The position numbers and the translations under genes were made by a program. The notes below the pieces were generated by a model that was given only the letters and a program-made list of their open reading frames with translations, was not told where the DNA came from and did not search any database. From NCBI RefSeq assembly GCF_001956315.1, contig NZ_KV887144.1, forward strand, positions 361,725 to 425,724: DNA of 64,000 bases, written 5' to 3'. The stretch comes from Sphingomonas montana. Its GTDB lineage: Bacteria; Pseudomonadota; Alphaproteobacteria; Sphingomonadales; Sphingomonadaceae. Within the stretch, counting starts at the first letter, position 1, and every line of letters begins with the position of its first letter. Below are positions 1 through 9,050 of the stretch, piece after piece.

Positions 1-1262
1 CCGCCTGGCTGCTGCTCGGTCGCTTGGATCGGGCGGAGACCGAACGTTACCTGACGCAGCGCAAGCAGCAGGGTTTCAACGTCGTCCAGGTGATGATCCT
101 GCATACCGCCGCCATGACGAACCGCTATGCCGCGCCGGCGTTGCACGACGGGGATCCCGGTCGCCCGCGCGTCACCCCCGGCCGCAATCCGGCGCGGCCC
201 GGCGAATATGACTATTGGGATCATCTCGACTGGGTCGTGGCGCGCGCCGCGGCGCTGGGCATCCAGGTTGCGCTGGTGCCCGCCTGGGGGTCGCTGGCCG
301 ACAGCGGGGCGTTGACCGAACGCAATGCCGCCGGCTACGCCCGTTTCCTCGCCGAACGCTACCGGACGCACCCCAATATCGTCTGGCTGAACGGTGGGGA
401 CACGAAGGCAGACGAACATACCGCCATGTGGCAGCTGCTCGGATCGACGCTAAAGCGCCACGATCCCGGCCATCTCGTCACCTTTCACCCGTTCGGGCGG
501 ACGGACTCGGCGTGGCATTTTCACGATGTGAAATGGCTGGATTTCAACATGTTCCAGTCAGGCCACCGGAGTTACGCGCAGGAACCGGCTGGTGCCCGCA
601 GCGAGGATAATTGGCGTTTCGTCACCGAGGACCGGCAACGCCGGCCGATCAAGCCGACCATCGACGGCGAACCGTCCTACGAGAATATTCCATACGGCCT
701 GCACGATGTGACCGGGCCACGCTGGGGCGCCGCCGATGCGCGCCGCTATGCATGGTGGGCGGTGATGGCGGGCGCGTTCGGCCACAGCTACGGCGAAAAC
801 AGCGTGATGCAGATGCTGGTGCCGGGCCGCGACAAGCCCAGTTTCGGGGCGAACCAGCGGTGGGACGTCGCGATGGCGGCCCCCGGCGCGGGGCAGATGC
901 GCCATCTGCGCACGCTGATCGAGTCGCGCCCGATGGCGTCGCGCGTGCCCGACATGGCGCTGATCGTCGACAACGGCACACGATATGAACGCGTCCTCGC
1001 GACCCGCGGGCCGGGCTATGTCTTCGCCTACACCTATACCGGGCGGTCGTTCACGATGCGGCTGGGTGCGCTACCGGCCAGACGCCTGACCGCCGCCTGG
1101 TATTCGCCCCGCGACGGCGGCACCCGGCGGATCGGCACGTTCGCCAATCGCGGCACGCGCCGCTTCGATCCACCGGGCGACGCCTCCCCGGGAAATGACT
1201 GGGTCCTCGTCCTCGACGATGCCGACCTCGCCCGACCCCGCAAATCTCAGGAGGCCATATGA
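1..1262 (+). CDS. GH140-like (DUF4038) glycosidase, probable apiosidase, 5' end missing
   Basis: The reading frame is already open at base 3, so the gene begins upstream of the window; the TTG at 24 is not the real start. The visible ~419 residues match the DUF4038 (beta/alpha)8 barrel that founded family GH140, whose characterised members remove apiose from rhamnogalacturonan-II. Two family motifs are visible: LNGGD (about residue 132), where the acid/base Asp of the family lies, and DGEPSYENIP (about residue 222), holding the candidate nucleophile Glu. The C-terminal part is the usual small beta domain. The stop overlaps the next start by 4 bp (ATGA), and AGGAGG just before serves the downstream gene. 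The signal peptide, if any, is outside the window. Apiosidase is inferred from family and from the apiose-type catabolic genes at 6493-9050; other glycosidase activities are possible. Confidence 0.8.
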   Translation, partial: AWLLLGRLDRAETERYLTQRKQQGFNVVQVMILHTAAMTNRYAAPALHDGDPGRPRVTPGRNPARPGEYDYWDHLDWVVARAAALGIQVALVPAWGSLADSGALTERNAAGYARFLAERYRTHPNIVWLNGGDTKADEHTAMWQLLGSTLKRHDPGHLVTFHPFGRTDSAWHFHDVKWLDFNMFQSGHRSYAQEPAGARSEDNWRFVTEDRQRRPIKPTIDGEPSYENIPYGLHDVTGPRWGAADARRYAWWAVMAGAFGHSYGENSVMQMLVPGRDKPSFGANQRWDVAMAAPGAGQMRHLRTLIESRPMASRVPDMALIVDNGTRYERVLATRGPGYVFAYTYTGRSFTMRLGALPARRLTAAWYSPRDGGTRRIGTFANRGTRRFDPPGDASPGNDWVLVLDDADLARPRKSQEAI

Positions 1263-4200
1263 GCCTGCACGTCACCGACCTGCGCGCCGAATATACGACC
1301 GACCTGATCGGCACCGAAGTCGCGCATCCGTACCTGTCCTGGCGGATCGAGGCGGAAGAGCGCGGCGTGATGCAGACCCGCTACCGGGTCCGCGTCGCGC
1401 AAAGCGTTGCGGCGTTGCACGCCGGCGACGCCCTGGTCTGGGACAGCGGACCGACGACGTCGGATGCGTGCTTCGATATCCGCTACGGCGGCCCCCCGCT
1501 CCGCCCGATGCAGCGGCTGTGGTGGTCCGTGGAGATCACCGACGATCGGGGCCGCACCGCACACTCGGCTCCGGCATGGTTCGAGGCGGGACTGTCCAGC
1601 CCGCAGGACTGGCACGGCGACTGGATAGAGGCGGAGGATGCAGTGGCCGCCGCCGATCGCGCCGCGGGACTGGCCTGGATCTGGACCGACACGCCGCTGG
1701 ACAACCGGCCACATGCCTTCCGGATCGATTTCGACGCGCCCGAGGATCTCGTCCGCGCCGAAATCCTGATCGCGGGCAAGGACCATCTTCGCGGCGTCTG
1801 GATCAACGGGGTCGCCGCCGCGCTGCCGCGCCCGTTCGGCTGGGATACGATGCTGCCCTTCTGGGGTACGCTGGATGCCTATGACGGCGACATCCGCCCC
1901 GGCCGCAACAGCGTCTGCGCGCTGGTCGAAGCGGACGTGACTGGTTTCTTCCCCGTCGACGGCGGCGCATTCGCCAGCTTGATCCGGCTGCACCGCAGGG
2001 ACGGTAGCGTCGTGCGGCTGGTCAGCGGCCCGGACTGGCGCGTCCTGCCCGATCCGCCCGAGGGATGGACCGACGCCGGTTACCGAGGGCAGGACTGGTC
2101 CACGCCGGTCCGCAGCGGCGCGGAGGTGCATAACGATCCGCGCCCGCCCGAACCCGCGCTGCTGCTACGCACTACCTTCACCCCGCGCGCGCCGGTCGTG
2201 GCGGCGCGGCTCTATGCGACCGCGCTGGGGGCCTATGTCGCGAGCATCAACGGCGCGCGCGTGTCCGATGCCGTGCTGGCGCCGGAGATCAGCGTTGCGC
2301 AGGACCACATCTTCTACCAGACGCAGGACGTCACCGCGCTGATCCGACCGGGCGAGAATGCGCTGGGCGCGATCGTCGCCGACGGCTTCTATGCCAGCGC
2401 GTTCGGCTGGCGGATCGAACGCTACGGCTTCGGCCCGGCCCCGCGCCGCTTCCGCGCGCAACTGCGGCTCGATTATGCCGATGGCGGCAGCGACTGGATC
2501 GCGACCGGTCCCGACTGGCGCATCGCACCGTCGGCCATTCTGACGTCGGAAATCTACGACGGCGAAACCCGTGATGCCAGGCGCGATCGGCCGGGCTGGG
2601 ACGGGCCGGATCACGACGCGGCGGACTGGTCGGCCGTCCGGATCGGCACCACGCCGCCCGCCCGGCTGATCGCGCAGACGTCTCCCGCGATCGAACCGAC
2701 GGCCAAGCGCCAGGCAGTGCGCATCACCGAACCGTTGCCCGGTCGTTACGTGTGCGATTTCGGGCAGAATTTCTCCGGGTGGGTCCGCATCCGGGCCACC
2801 GGCCCCGCCGGGACGACGATCACCGCCCGCTTTGCCGAACTGCTGAACCCAGACGGCACCGCCGACCTTGCCAATCTGCGGCTGGCGCATGCGACCGACA
2901 CCTTCATCCTGGCGGGCACCGGCGCGCCGGAGATCTTCGAACCCTGCTTCACCTATCACGGCTTCCGCCATGTCGAGATCGCCGGCTTCCCGGGCGTGCC
3001 GACAGCGGAAGACATTGAGGGCGTGGTCGTGAACAGCGCGTGCCGCGAAACCGGCACCATGCGGTTCGCCGATGCGCCGCTGCTCCAGAGTATCTGGGAA
3101 AACGGTCTGTGGAGCCAGCGGTCGAACTTTTTCGCGGTGCCCACCGATTGCCCGCAGCGCGACGAGCGCATGGGATGGATGGGCGACATCCAGGTGTTCG
3201 CGGATGCCGCCGCGTTCAATATGGAAGTCGGCCCGTTCCTCCGCAGGTTCCTGGTCGAGGCGCGCGCCGCGCAACGCGCGGACGGGGCCTATCCGATCGT
3301 CGTGCCTCAGCCATTGTCCTTTCCCGACGTCGTCACCGCCGGGTGGAGCGAGGCGGGTATCATCCTGCCGTGGCAGTTGTGGCAACGCTACGGCGACACC
3401 GCGGTGATCGACGAGAATTGGGCCGCGATGCAGGCGTGGATGGCCTTTGTCGCGGCCGGCAATCCAGACCATGTGTGGCGGAACGATCGCGGGCTGGACC
3501 TGGGCGACTGGCTGTCGGTCGACGCGGTCAAGCCGGATGACGAGACGACACCGCGGGGGCTTTGTGCCACCGCCTACTGGGCCTGGTCGGCCGAGCTGAT
3601 GGCGGACATGGCCGAGGCCACCGGACGTACCGACGATGCCCGACGGTATCGTGTTCTGCGCGAGGCGATCGGTACGGCGTTCGTCGCCGAGTATGACGCG
3701 GGCGACGGCACGGTTGGCAACGGCAGCCAGACCAGCCAGGTACTGGCGCTGTTCATGGATCTGGTGCCGGTTGACCACCGCGCGGCGGCCGCCGAAGTGC
3801 TGGCGGACGATATACGCCGGCGTGGGCTGACCCTGTCGACCGGGTTCCTGGGGACGCCCTACCTGCTCGACGTGCTGGCGGATGCGGGGCAGTGGGACGT
3901 GGTGTCCGGGCTGCTGCTCCAGACGGCCTATCCCAGCTGGGGCTACATGCCCGCCACCGGGGCCACCACCATGTGGGAACGCTGGAACGGCGACGTCGGC
4001 GATCTGTCGATGAACAGCTACAACCATTATGCGTTCGGCGCGGTCATCGGCTTCTTCTACCGCCGGCTGGCGGGCATCGCCCCTGCCGCACCGGGTTTTC
4101 GCCGGATCGCCGTGCGGCCGGTCTGGCTGCCGCAGGTCGGGCGGGTCGCGGCCCGGTACGACTCCTGTATCGGGACAATCGCGACCGAGACCGAGGGCGA

Positions 4201-4393
4201 CGCGGACGGCCTGACCGGGCTGTCGCTGGTCGTCCCCGCCAATGCCGTGGCCGATATCGAACTGCCCGATCGCGGCGCGTGGCGGGAGGGCGGACGGCCG
4301 GTCGATGGCCACCCGGATGTCCGCGGCCTGCACCGCGACGGCACGGTCGTCCGCCTCACGGTCGGCTCGGGCCACTATCACTTCACGCTCTGA
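1259..4393 (+). CDS. GH78 alpha-L-rhamnosidase, cytoplasmic
   Basis: A 1044-residue protein with the full bacterial GH78 layout: N-terminal beta domains, an (alpha/alpha)6 barrel from about residue 590 to 950, and a C-terminal beta domain. The family signature CPQRDERMGWMGD lies near residue 634 and carries the conserved carboxylates; a second conserved Glu is in MWERWNG near residue 905. The family hydrolyses terminal alpha-L-rhamnose from pectic side chains, glycosides and flavonoids. There is no signal peptide, so it should work in the cytoplasm on imported oligosaccharides. The start is supported by AGGAGG 5 nt upstream and by the 4-bp overlap with the preceding apiosidase-like gene. A second, exported GH78 is at 36590-39433. 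Confidence 0.93.
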   Translation: MSLHVTDLRAEYTTDLIGTEVAHPYLSWRIEAEERGVMQTRYRVRVAQSVAALHAGDALVWDSGPTTSDACFDIRYGGPPLRPMQRLWWSVEITDDRGRTAHSAPAWFEAGLSSPQDWHGDWIEAEDAVAAADRAAGLAWIWTDTPLDNRPHAFRIDFDAPEDLVRAEILIAGKDHLRGVWINGVAAALPRPFGWDTMLPFWGTLDAYDGDIRPGRNSVCALVEADVTGFFPVDGGAFASLIRLHRRDGSVVRLVSGPDWRVLPDPPEGWTDAGYRGQDWSTPVRSGAEVHNDPRPPEPALLLRTTFTPRAPVVAARLYATALGAYVASINGARVSDAVLAPEISVAQDHIFYQTQDVTALIRPGENALGAIVADGFYASAFGWRIERYGFGPAPRRFRAQLRLDYADGGSDWIATGPDWRIAPSAILTSEIYDGETRDARRDRPGWDGPDHDAADWSAVRIGTTPPARLIAQTSPAIEPTAKRQAVRITEPLPGRYVCDFGQNFSGWVRIRATGPAGTTITARFAELLNPDGTADLANLRLAHATDTFILAGTGAPEIFEPCFTYHGFRHVEIAGFPGVPTAEDIEGVVVNSACRETGTMRFADAPLLQSIWENGLWSQRSNFFAVPTDCPQRDERMGWMGDIQVFADAAAFNMEVGPFLRRFLVEARAAQRADGAYPIVVPQPLSFPDVVTAGWSEAGIILPWQLWQRYGDTAVIDENWAAMQAWMAFVAAGNPDHVWRNDRGLDLGDWLSVDAVKPDDETTPRGLCATAYWAWSAELMADMAEATGRTDDARRYRVLREAIGTAFVAEYDAGDGTVGNGSQTSQVLALFMDLVPVDHRAAAAEVLADDIRRRGLTLSTGFLGTPYLLDVLADAGQWDVVSGLLLQTAYPSWGYMPATGATTMWERWNGDVGDLSMNSYNHYAFGAVIGFFYRRLAGIAPAAPGFRRIAVRPVWLPQVGRVAARYDSCIGTIATETEGDADGLTGLSLVVPANAVADIELPDRGAWREGGRPVDGHPDVRGLHRDGTVVRLTVGSGHYHFTL

Positions 4394-4407
4394 TCGAGGA
4401 TCCACCC

Positions 4408-5085
4408 ATGCAGACGCTCGCCCTGGTCCACACGTCGCCGACGCTCAGCCCGATGTTCAACGAACTGACCGCACGGCTCACGCCCGGGGTGCGCATCCTG
4501 CATTTCGTCGACGAAAGCCTCATCAAGAACACGATCGCGGCGGGCCGGCTGGGAAAACCCACGATGCGCCGGCTGATCGATCTGGTCGGGTCCACGTTCG
4601 ACGCCGGGGCCGACGTGGCGCTCGTCACCTGTTCATCGATCGGCGCGGCGGTCGATATTGCGGCGCGGCTGCACGATCGCCCGGTCCTGCGCGTGGATCG
4701 GCCGATGGCGGAACGCGCGGTCGCGACGGGGATGCGGATTGGCGTGCTGGCGACGCTGTCGACCACGCTGACCCCCACCGCCGACCTGGTCCGCGCGGTC
4801 GCGGCGGAACAGGGCAAGGCGATCGAGATCGTCGAACATCTCTGCGAAGGCGCGTTCGAGGCGGTAATGGCGGGCGACGGCGCGACGCATGACCGCATCG
4901 TCGCCCACGGCCTGACCGAAGCGATGAAGGGCGTGGACGCGATCGTGCTGGCGCAGGCGTCGATGGCGCGCGTGCTGGCGACGCTGCCCGCCGGTGCCCT
5001 GCCCGCCCCCGTTTTCTCCAGCCCCGAACTGGGTGTCGCGCGGGCGCGCGACGTGCTGGCGGGCCTGGCGGGCGTCGCGTCGTGA
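4408..5085 (+). CDS. Asp/Glu-racemase superfamily protein with a single catalytic Cys
   Basis: A 225-residue protein of the aspartate/glutamate/hydantoin racemase fold. The start is the ATG at 4408, with GAGGA 7 nt upstream; the open frame reaches further 5' only as antisense-like noise inside GH78. The N-terminal catalytic Cys is present in VTCSSIG (about residue 74). At the second site, where two-base racemases have a Cys (family pattern LACSGM), this protein reads LAQASM, so the second Cys is missing. It may therefore not be a racemase; one-Cys relatives include decarboxylases and isomerases. The gene sits between a rhamnosidase and a sugar-acid transporter and overlaps the latter by 4 bp, which suggests action on a sugar acid or a breakdown product. 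Substrate unknown. Confidence 0.75.
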   Translation: MQTLALVHTSPTLSPMFNELTARLTPGVRILHFVDESLIKNTIAAGRLGKPTMRRLIDLVGSTFDAGADVALVTCSSIGAAVDIAARLHDRPVLRVDRPMAERAVATGMRIGVLATLSTTLTPTADLVRAVAAEQGKAIEIVEHLCEGAFEAVMAGDGATHDRIVAHGLTEAMKGVDAIVLAQASMARVLATLPAGALPAPVFSSPELGVARARDVLAGLAGVAS

Positions 5086-6344
5086 AGAAACGCCATGCCG
5101 TCGTCGGACTGCTGGCCACGCTTTCGGTCATCACCTTTCTCGATCGCATGGCGATCGCGGTCGCCGGCCCGGCGATCCAGCGCGACCTGAACATCACGCC
5201 CGACCAGTGGGGTTGGGTCCTTGGCGCCTATGTCATCGCCTATGCGGTGTTCGAGATTCCATCTGGGGCGATGGGGGACAGTCACGGGTATCGCAAGGAA
5301 CTGACCCGGATCACGATCTGGTGGTCGATCTTCACCGCTGCGACCGCGCTGTGCCGTAATTTCTGGCAGCTGACCGGGGCGCGGTTCCTGTTCGGGCTTG
5401 GCGCGGCCGGGGCCTATCCGAACATTTCGGGCGTGCTGTATCGCTGGCTGCCGGCGCGGGAACGGGCCCGCGGCCAGGGCGTCATCTGGGCGGCCAGTCG
5501 GTTCGGCGGTGCGCTGGCCCCGTTGCTGCTGGTGCCGTTACAGGCGCAGTTCGGCTGGCGTTCGGTGTTCGTCGTGCTGGGCGCGATCGGTTTCGTCTGG
5601 GCGCTCGTCTGGCGAAGCTGGTATCGCGATCGACCGGCCGACCAGCCCGGCATCACGCCGCAGGAAGTCGTGGAGATCGGCAGCGACGAAGCGGGCGGCC
5701 ATCTCGGCACGCCGTGGCGGCGGCTGCTTGCATTGCCCCAGCTCTGGTTGATCGCGCTGGCCTATGGCTGCTACGCATTCGGCAGCTGGTTCTTCTTCAA
5801 CTGGTTCCCGACGTGGATGGTCAAGGGCGCGGGTTTCTCCGTCGCCGAAATGGGTCTGTACGGATCGCTGCCGTTCCTGCTGGGCGTGGTCGGCAACCTT
5901 GCCGGCGGCGTGTTGTCCGATCGTCTGGCGCAGCGCATCGGCATCCGCCGGGCCTACAGCCTGATCGCCAGCCTCTGCCTGACCGCCACCGCCGGGCTGA
6001 TCCTGGCGATGAGCCTGGCCACCGGCAAAGTCGCGATCGTGCTGTTGGCCAGTGCCGCCTTTGCGGTGATGGACCTGATGCTGCCGGCGGCCTGGGCTAT
6101 GTGCATGGCGATCGGCGGACGCTATGGCGGCACCGCAAGCGGGGTCATGAACACCGCGGGCAATCTCGGCGGGTTCATCTGCACCGTCGCGATCGGTTAT
6201 GCGGTCAGCGCCACCGGCGATTACCGCCTGCCGATCCAGGGGGTCGCCGCGATGGTCCTGATCGCCGCCGGACTGTTCGCGATCATCGATTGCACCAAGG
6301 GGCTGGACCACAAGGCAACGCCGGACCTCGTTCCGGCCGGCTGA
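5082..6344 (+). CDS. MFS transporter, anion:cation symporter (sugar-acid) family
   Basis: A 420-residue, 12-helix inner-membrane transporter of the major facilitator superfamily. The DRMAIAVAGPAI segment near residue 22 and the LGAAGAYPNISG segment near residue 105 are typical of the ACS group that imports hexuronates, galactonate and glucarate. The start codon is GTG at 5082, overlapping the upstream stop as GTGA. It closes the first operon and most likely imports a sugar acid or acidic oligosaccharide released from pectin. A second member of the same family is at 53325-54641. The substrate cannot be read from sequence. Confidence 0.88.
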   Translation: MKKRHAVVGLLATLSVITFLDRMAIAVAGPAIQRDLNITPDQWGWVLGAYVIAYAVFEIPSGAMGDSHGYRKELTRITIWWSIFTAATALCRNFWQLTGARFLFGLGAAGAYPNISGVLYRWLPARERARGQGVIWAASRFGGALAPLLLVPLQAQFGWRSVFVVLGAIGFVWALVWRSWYRDRPADQPGITPQEVVEIGSDEAGGHLGTPWRRLLALPQLWLIALAYGCYAFGSWFFFNWFPTWMVKGAGFSVAEMGLYGSLPFLLGVVGNLAGGVLSDRLAQRIGIRRAYSLIASLCLTATAGLILAMSLATGKVAIVLLASAAFAVMDLMLPAAWAMCMAIGGRYGGTASGVMNTAGNLGGFICTVAIGYAVSATGDYRLPIQGVAAMVLIAAGLFAIIDCTKGLDHKATPDLVPAG

Positions 6345-6389
6345 CCGAGCAGGCAGAAGGCGCTGGCAATCCCAAACCGGCGTCGTGCC

Positions 6390-6450
6390 GCCGGTCCCGT
6401 TTGGTCCGAGCTTGTCGAGAACCCTGCACAAAGTTCTTGGCAGGCTTGAA
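6390..6450. repeat. Degenerate GAGCTTGTCGA-type intergenic repeat
   Basis: In the 148-bp gap between the convergent MFS and kinase genes lies GGTCCGAGCTTGTCGAGAAC. This resembles the short palindromic intergenic element seen in many copies in sphingomonad genomes (core GAGCTTGTCGAAGGA). A related sequence in the opposite sense is at about 56575-56615, also between convergent genes. No convincing hairpin with a T tract was seen here. Assignment is by memory of the motif. Confidence 0.35.
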
Positions 6451-6492
6451 CCAAAAAAACCTGATCGTGCTCCTACCTCTTGCGATCCCGCC

Positions 6493-7785
6493 TTAACCCG
6501 CAGCCGTACCGCGCCGGACCGTCTCGAAGAAATCGTCGCCGCCGATCTGCCCGCCTTTGAGGACCAGTTCGAGACCCTCTATCGCCGGATCGGCGGCATG
6601 GGCGCGGACCAGCGGCGCGCCGCGTTCGATCGGCGCGGCCAGCGTCAGCGCGTCGATGCCCAGTTCGGCGACCCCGTGGCTCGACGTATCGCCGCCCGCG
6701 AACAGGACACGGCGCAACCCCAGCCGGCGGATCGCCTGCCCCGCGACGCGGCCGAGCGCGGCGCCCAGCCGTTCTCCGGCGGCGGCGGCATCGCCGGTTA
6801 AAGGCCCTTCGGCGGAATGGACGATGCTGCGCCCGGCCGCGTCGATCGCCGCCACGCTCTCCATGACCAGCCGGTCCTCTTCCGCCGTCTCACCGCGCAG
6901 CAACGCGGCGACGTCGGCGCGGACGGGGTGATAACCGTCGGCGATGCCGCGCGTGATCTGTCGTGCGGTCGCCGGCGAGCAACTGCCGCTGACGACCAGC
7001 AACCGGTCGACCGCCCCCGCGTCTGCGCGTGGGCCGCCCGTGTCGCCGGTGACCAGCCCGGTTTCCCGCCACGCCAGCACCAGCGCCCGCGTGACGCCGG
7101 AACTGCCCACGGCGAAACGCACCGCGCGGGCCAGCAGCACGCGTCCCGTCTCCGCCAGATCGTCCAACGCCATGCCGTCGAACAGCACCGCATCGGCCGC
7201 CCCGCTGACGGCATCGTAGGTGGCGAGCGCTTCCCCGGCCTGGATCCGATCGATCGGCACCAGGGCGATCCGCGCGGTCGTCTGTGCGGCCAGATGGCGG
7301 ATCAGGTCCGCCTCGTGCATCGGCGTGACCGGGTGATGCGCCATCGTGGGATGCCGGTCGATCCGGAACACCGCCGCCCCCGCCGCCGCGAACAGATTGC
7401 CGAACGCGACATAGCGCCGCAGATGCGGTGCGCCGACCACGATCGCGGCCGGCCCGCCGAACAGGCGCACACCGATGTCGATGGCGCGTCCGATCGAACC
7501 GGTCGCGGGGCTGCTGTCGAACGTCGAACAGGTCTTGTAATGGACGATCGCCGCGCCGCCAAGGACGTCGTATATGGCCGGCAGCTCTGCTTCCATCCAG
7601 TCGGGCGAGCGGCTGCGGCCGTCACCGGCGATCCCGAAGGCGCGAACGTCGGGAAAGCGGGCGCGCAACGCCGCGTCGGGCGGACGGAGGAACAGCACGG
7701 CCGGCACCCCGCCTTCGGCAAGCTGTTCCAGCACGTCGGTCGATCCGGTGAAATCGTCCCCGTAGAAGGCGTAGAGCGGCGTCAC
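6493..7785 (-). CDS. DUF1537 four-carbon acid sugar kinase family protein, possible 3-oxo-isoapionate kinase
   Basis: A 430-residue protein of the DUF1537 (four-carbon acid sugar kinase) family. The N-terminal YGDDFTGS motif (about residue 8) and the C-terminal GGDTSSHG and GGQIGGDDFF motifs are typical of the family's substrate and nucleotide domains. These enzymes phosphorylate 3-oxo sugar acids; members include OtnK/DtnK and OiaK of apiose breakdown. The start is GTG at 7785, overlapping the stop of the RuBisCO-like gene by 4 bp (GTGA), so the two are translationally coupled. DUF1537 kinase plus RuBisCO-like protein is the arrangement known for conversion of 3-oxo-isoapionate through its 4-phosphate. 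An upstream apiosidase-like gene supports this, but the substrate is inferred. Confidence 0.82.
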   Translation of the reverse strand: MTPLYAFYGDDFTGSTDVLEQLAEGGVPAVLFLRPPDAALRARFPDVRAFGIAGDGRSRSPDWMEAELPAIYDVLGGAAIVHYKTCSTFDSSPATGSIGRAIDIGVRLFGGPAAIVVGAPHLRRYVAFGNLFAAAGAAVFRIDRHPTMAHHPVTPMHEADLIRHLAAQTTARIALVPIDRIQAGEALATYDAVSGAADAVLFDGMALDDLAETGRVLLARAVRFAVGSSGVTRALVLAWRETGLVTGDTGGPRADAGAVDRLLVVSGSCSPATARQITRGIADGYHPVRADVAALLRGETAEEDRLVMESVAAIDAAGRSIVHSAEGPLTGDAAAAGERLGAALGRVAGQAIRRLGLRRVLFAGGDTSSHGVAELGIDALTLAAPIERGAPLVRAHAADPAIEGLELVLKGGQIGGDDFFETVRRGTAAG

Positions 7786-9050
7786 CCGGCGAACGCCCCC
7801 AACGCAGCCTCCAGTTCCGGCGCGTCGCGCGCCGCCTGATCGACCGGAACGCCGGCCACCGCCGCGTCCCACGCCTGGCGCAGCGCGCGCACACCGGCGG
7901 CGGGCCCGCCCGGATGCGCCATGATGCCGCCGCCGGCCGCGAACATCAGGTCGGTCGTGCTCAGCGCGGCATAGGTGGGTGCCGCCTGCCGGGCAGACTG
8001 TCCGGACGAAAAGACGGGCATGACCTCGCAACCCGGGTGCGGTGCCGGGAACATCGGCGTCAGGCATTCGCGGGCCGACGCGATCACGCTATCGTTGCTC
8101 TCGCAGAACTTGTTGTCGATTCCGTTGACGTGCGTATGGTCGATGCCGGCCAGTCGCCACAGTTTCTGGTAGGCGACGAAGCTCATGCCGATCGCGGGGG
8201 ACCTGCCGAACATGCCCCAACCGTTGCGGTGGCCGTGGATCGGCAGTTGCGCATGCGCGCGTAGCACCTTCATCGCCGGCAGACCGATCGAGTTCATGCT
8301 GGCCATCACGCACGTTCCCCCTTCCGCCAGCACATGATCGTGGCGCGCCAGCATTTCATCGATTTCGCCGGTCAGGTTCGCGGCGAACATCACGCGTTTG
8401 CCGGTGCGGTCGGCATGGTCGCGAATGACGCGCAGCACCGCCGTGATCCGTTCGTTGAACGGACAATGCGGCCCGTCCGCCTGCAGTTCGTCGTCCTTGA
8501 TGAAGTCGACGCCCGCCTCCACCAGCACGCGGACCTGTTCGGCGGTGGCATCCGGCGACAGACCGACGCTGGGCTTGATGATCGATCCGATGATCGGTCG
8601 GTCGTACACGCCGGCCAGCCGCCGCGTCCCCGCGACGCCGAACTGCGGCCCCTGATACCGATCGAGGAACGCCGGCGGCAACGTGATGTCGAGCAACTTC
8701 AGACCGGAAAAGGCCTTCAGCTCGGACAGGTTCCCCGCGATCGCGGCGAGCAGGTTGGGCAGCGACGGCCCGAAATTGACCAGCGGCCAGGACAGGACGA
8801 CACGTCCGGCCCGCCGGGTCCCGCCCCCCTTGGGCAGGCCCGATCCCGGCAGCGACGGCGCATCGACTGCGCCCAGGTCCGTCACGGATTCGACGCGCGC
8901 GGCATGCGCCACGCGCAGCGCATCCGTTTCACCCGGCACCCGGACGAACGTACCGGTCGACTGTTCGCCCGCCATCGTTGCCGCCGCCTGATCGAGCGGG
9001 AACGCGGTTTCGATCCAGTAGGTCGCGACGACGCGTTGCCCGGTCATCAC
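7782..9050 (-). CDS. RuBisCO-like protein (form IV), possible 3-oxo-isoapionate-4-phosphate processing enzyme
   Basis: A 422-residue member of the RuBisCO large-chain superfamily. Visible hallmarks are SIIKPSVGLSP (about residue 160; the first catalytic Lys loop), DFIKDDE (about residue 180; the carbamylated Lys plus metal-binding Asp and Glu), HGHRNGWG in place of the canonical HAHR loop, and AAGGGIMAHPGG (about residue 373; phosphate binding). Loop 6 lacks the pattern of true CO2-fixing enzymes. No small subunit or phosphoribulokinase is nearby, so carbon fixation is unlikely. Together with the DUF1537 kinase it fits the RLPs of apiose catabolism, which act on 3-oxo-isoapionate 4-phosphate as decarboxylase (OiaX) or transcarboxylase/hydrolase (OiaT); which one is undecided. 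Start is GTG 9050 or ATG 9047; both overlap the GH127 stop. Confidence 0.85.
   Translation of the reverse strand: MMTGQRVVATYWIETAFPLDQAAATMAGEQSTGTFVRVPGETDALRVAHAARVESVTDLGAVDAPSLPGSGLPKGGGTRRAGRVVLSWPLVNFGPSLPNLLAAIAGNLSELKAFSGLKLLDITLPPAFLDRYQGPQFGVAGTRRLAGVYDRPIIGSIIKPSVGLSPDATAEQVRVLVEAGVDFIKDDELQADGPHCPFNERITAVLRVIRDHADRTGKRVMFAANLTGEIDEMLARHDHVLAEGGTCVMASMNSIGLPAMKVLRAHAQLPIHGHRNGWGMFGRSPAIGMSFVAYQKLWRLAGIDHTHVNGIDNKFCESNDSVIASARECLTPMFPAPHPGCEVMPVFSSGQSARQAAPTYAALSTTDLMFAAGGGIMAHPGGPAAGVRALRQAWDAAVAGVPVDQAARDAPELEAALGAFAG

Noticed and set aside
2165..4405. A 746-codon open frame on the - strand opposite GH78
   Set aside because: Antisense shadow of a well-supported GH78 gene; no motif or ribosome site.
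7782..9050. RuBisCO large subunit for CO2 fixation
   Set aside because: Loop motifs differ from true RuBisCO, length is about 420 residues, and no small subunit or phosphoribulokinase is present; context points to a form IV protein in sugar-acid catabolism.
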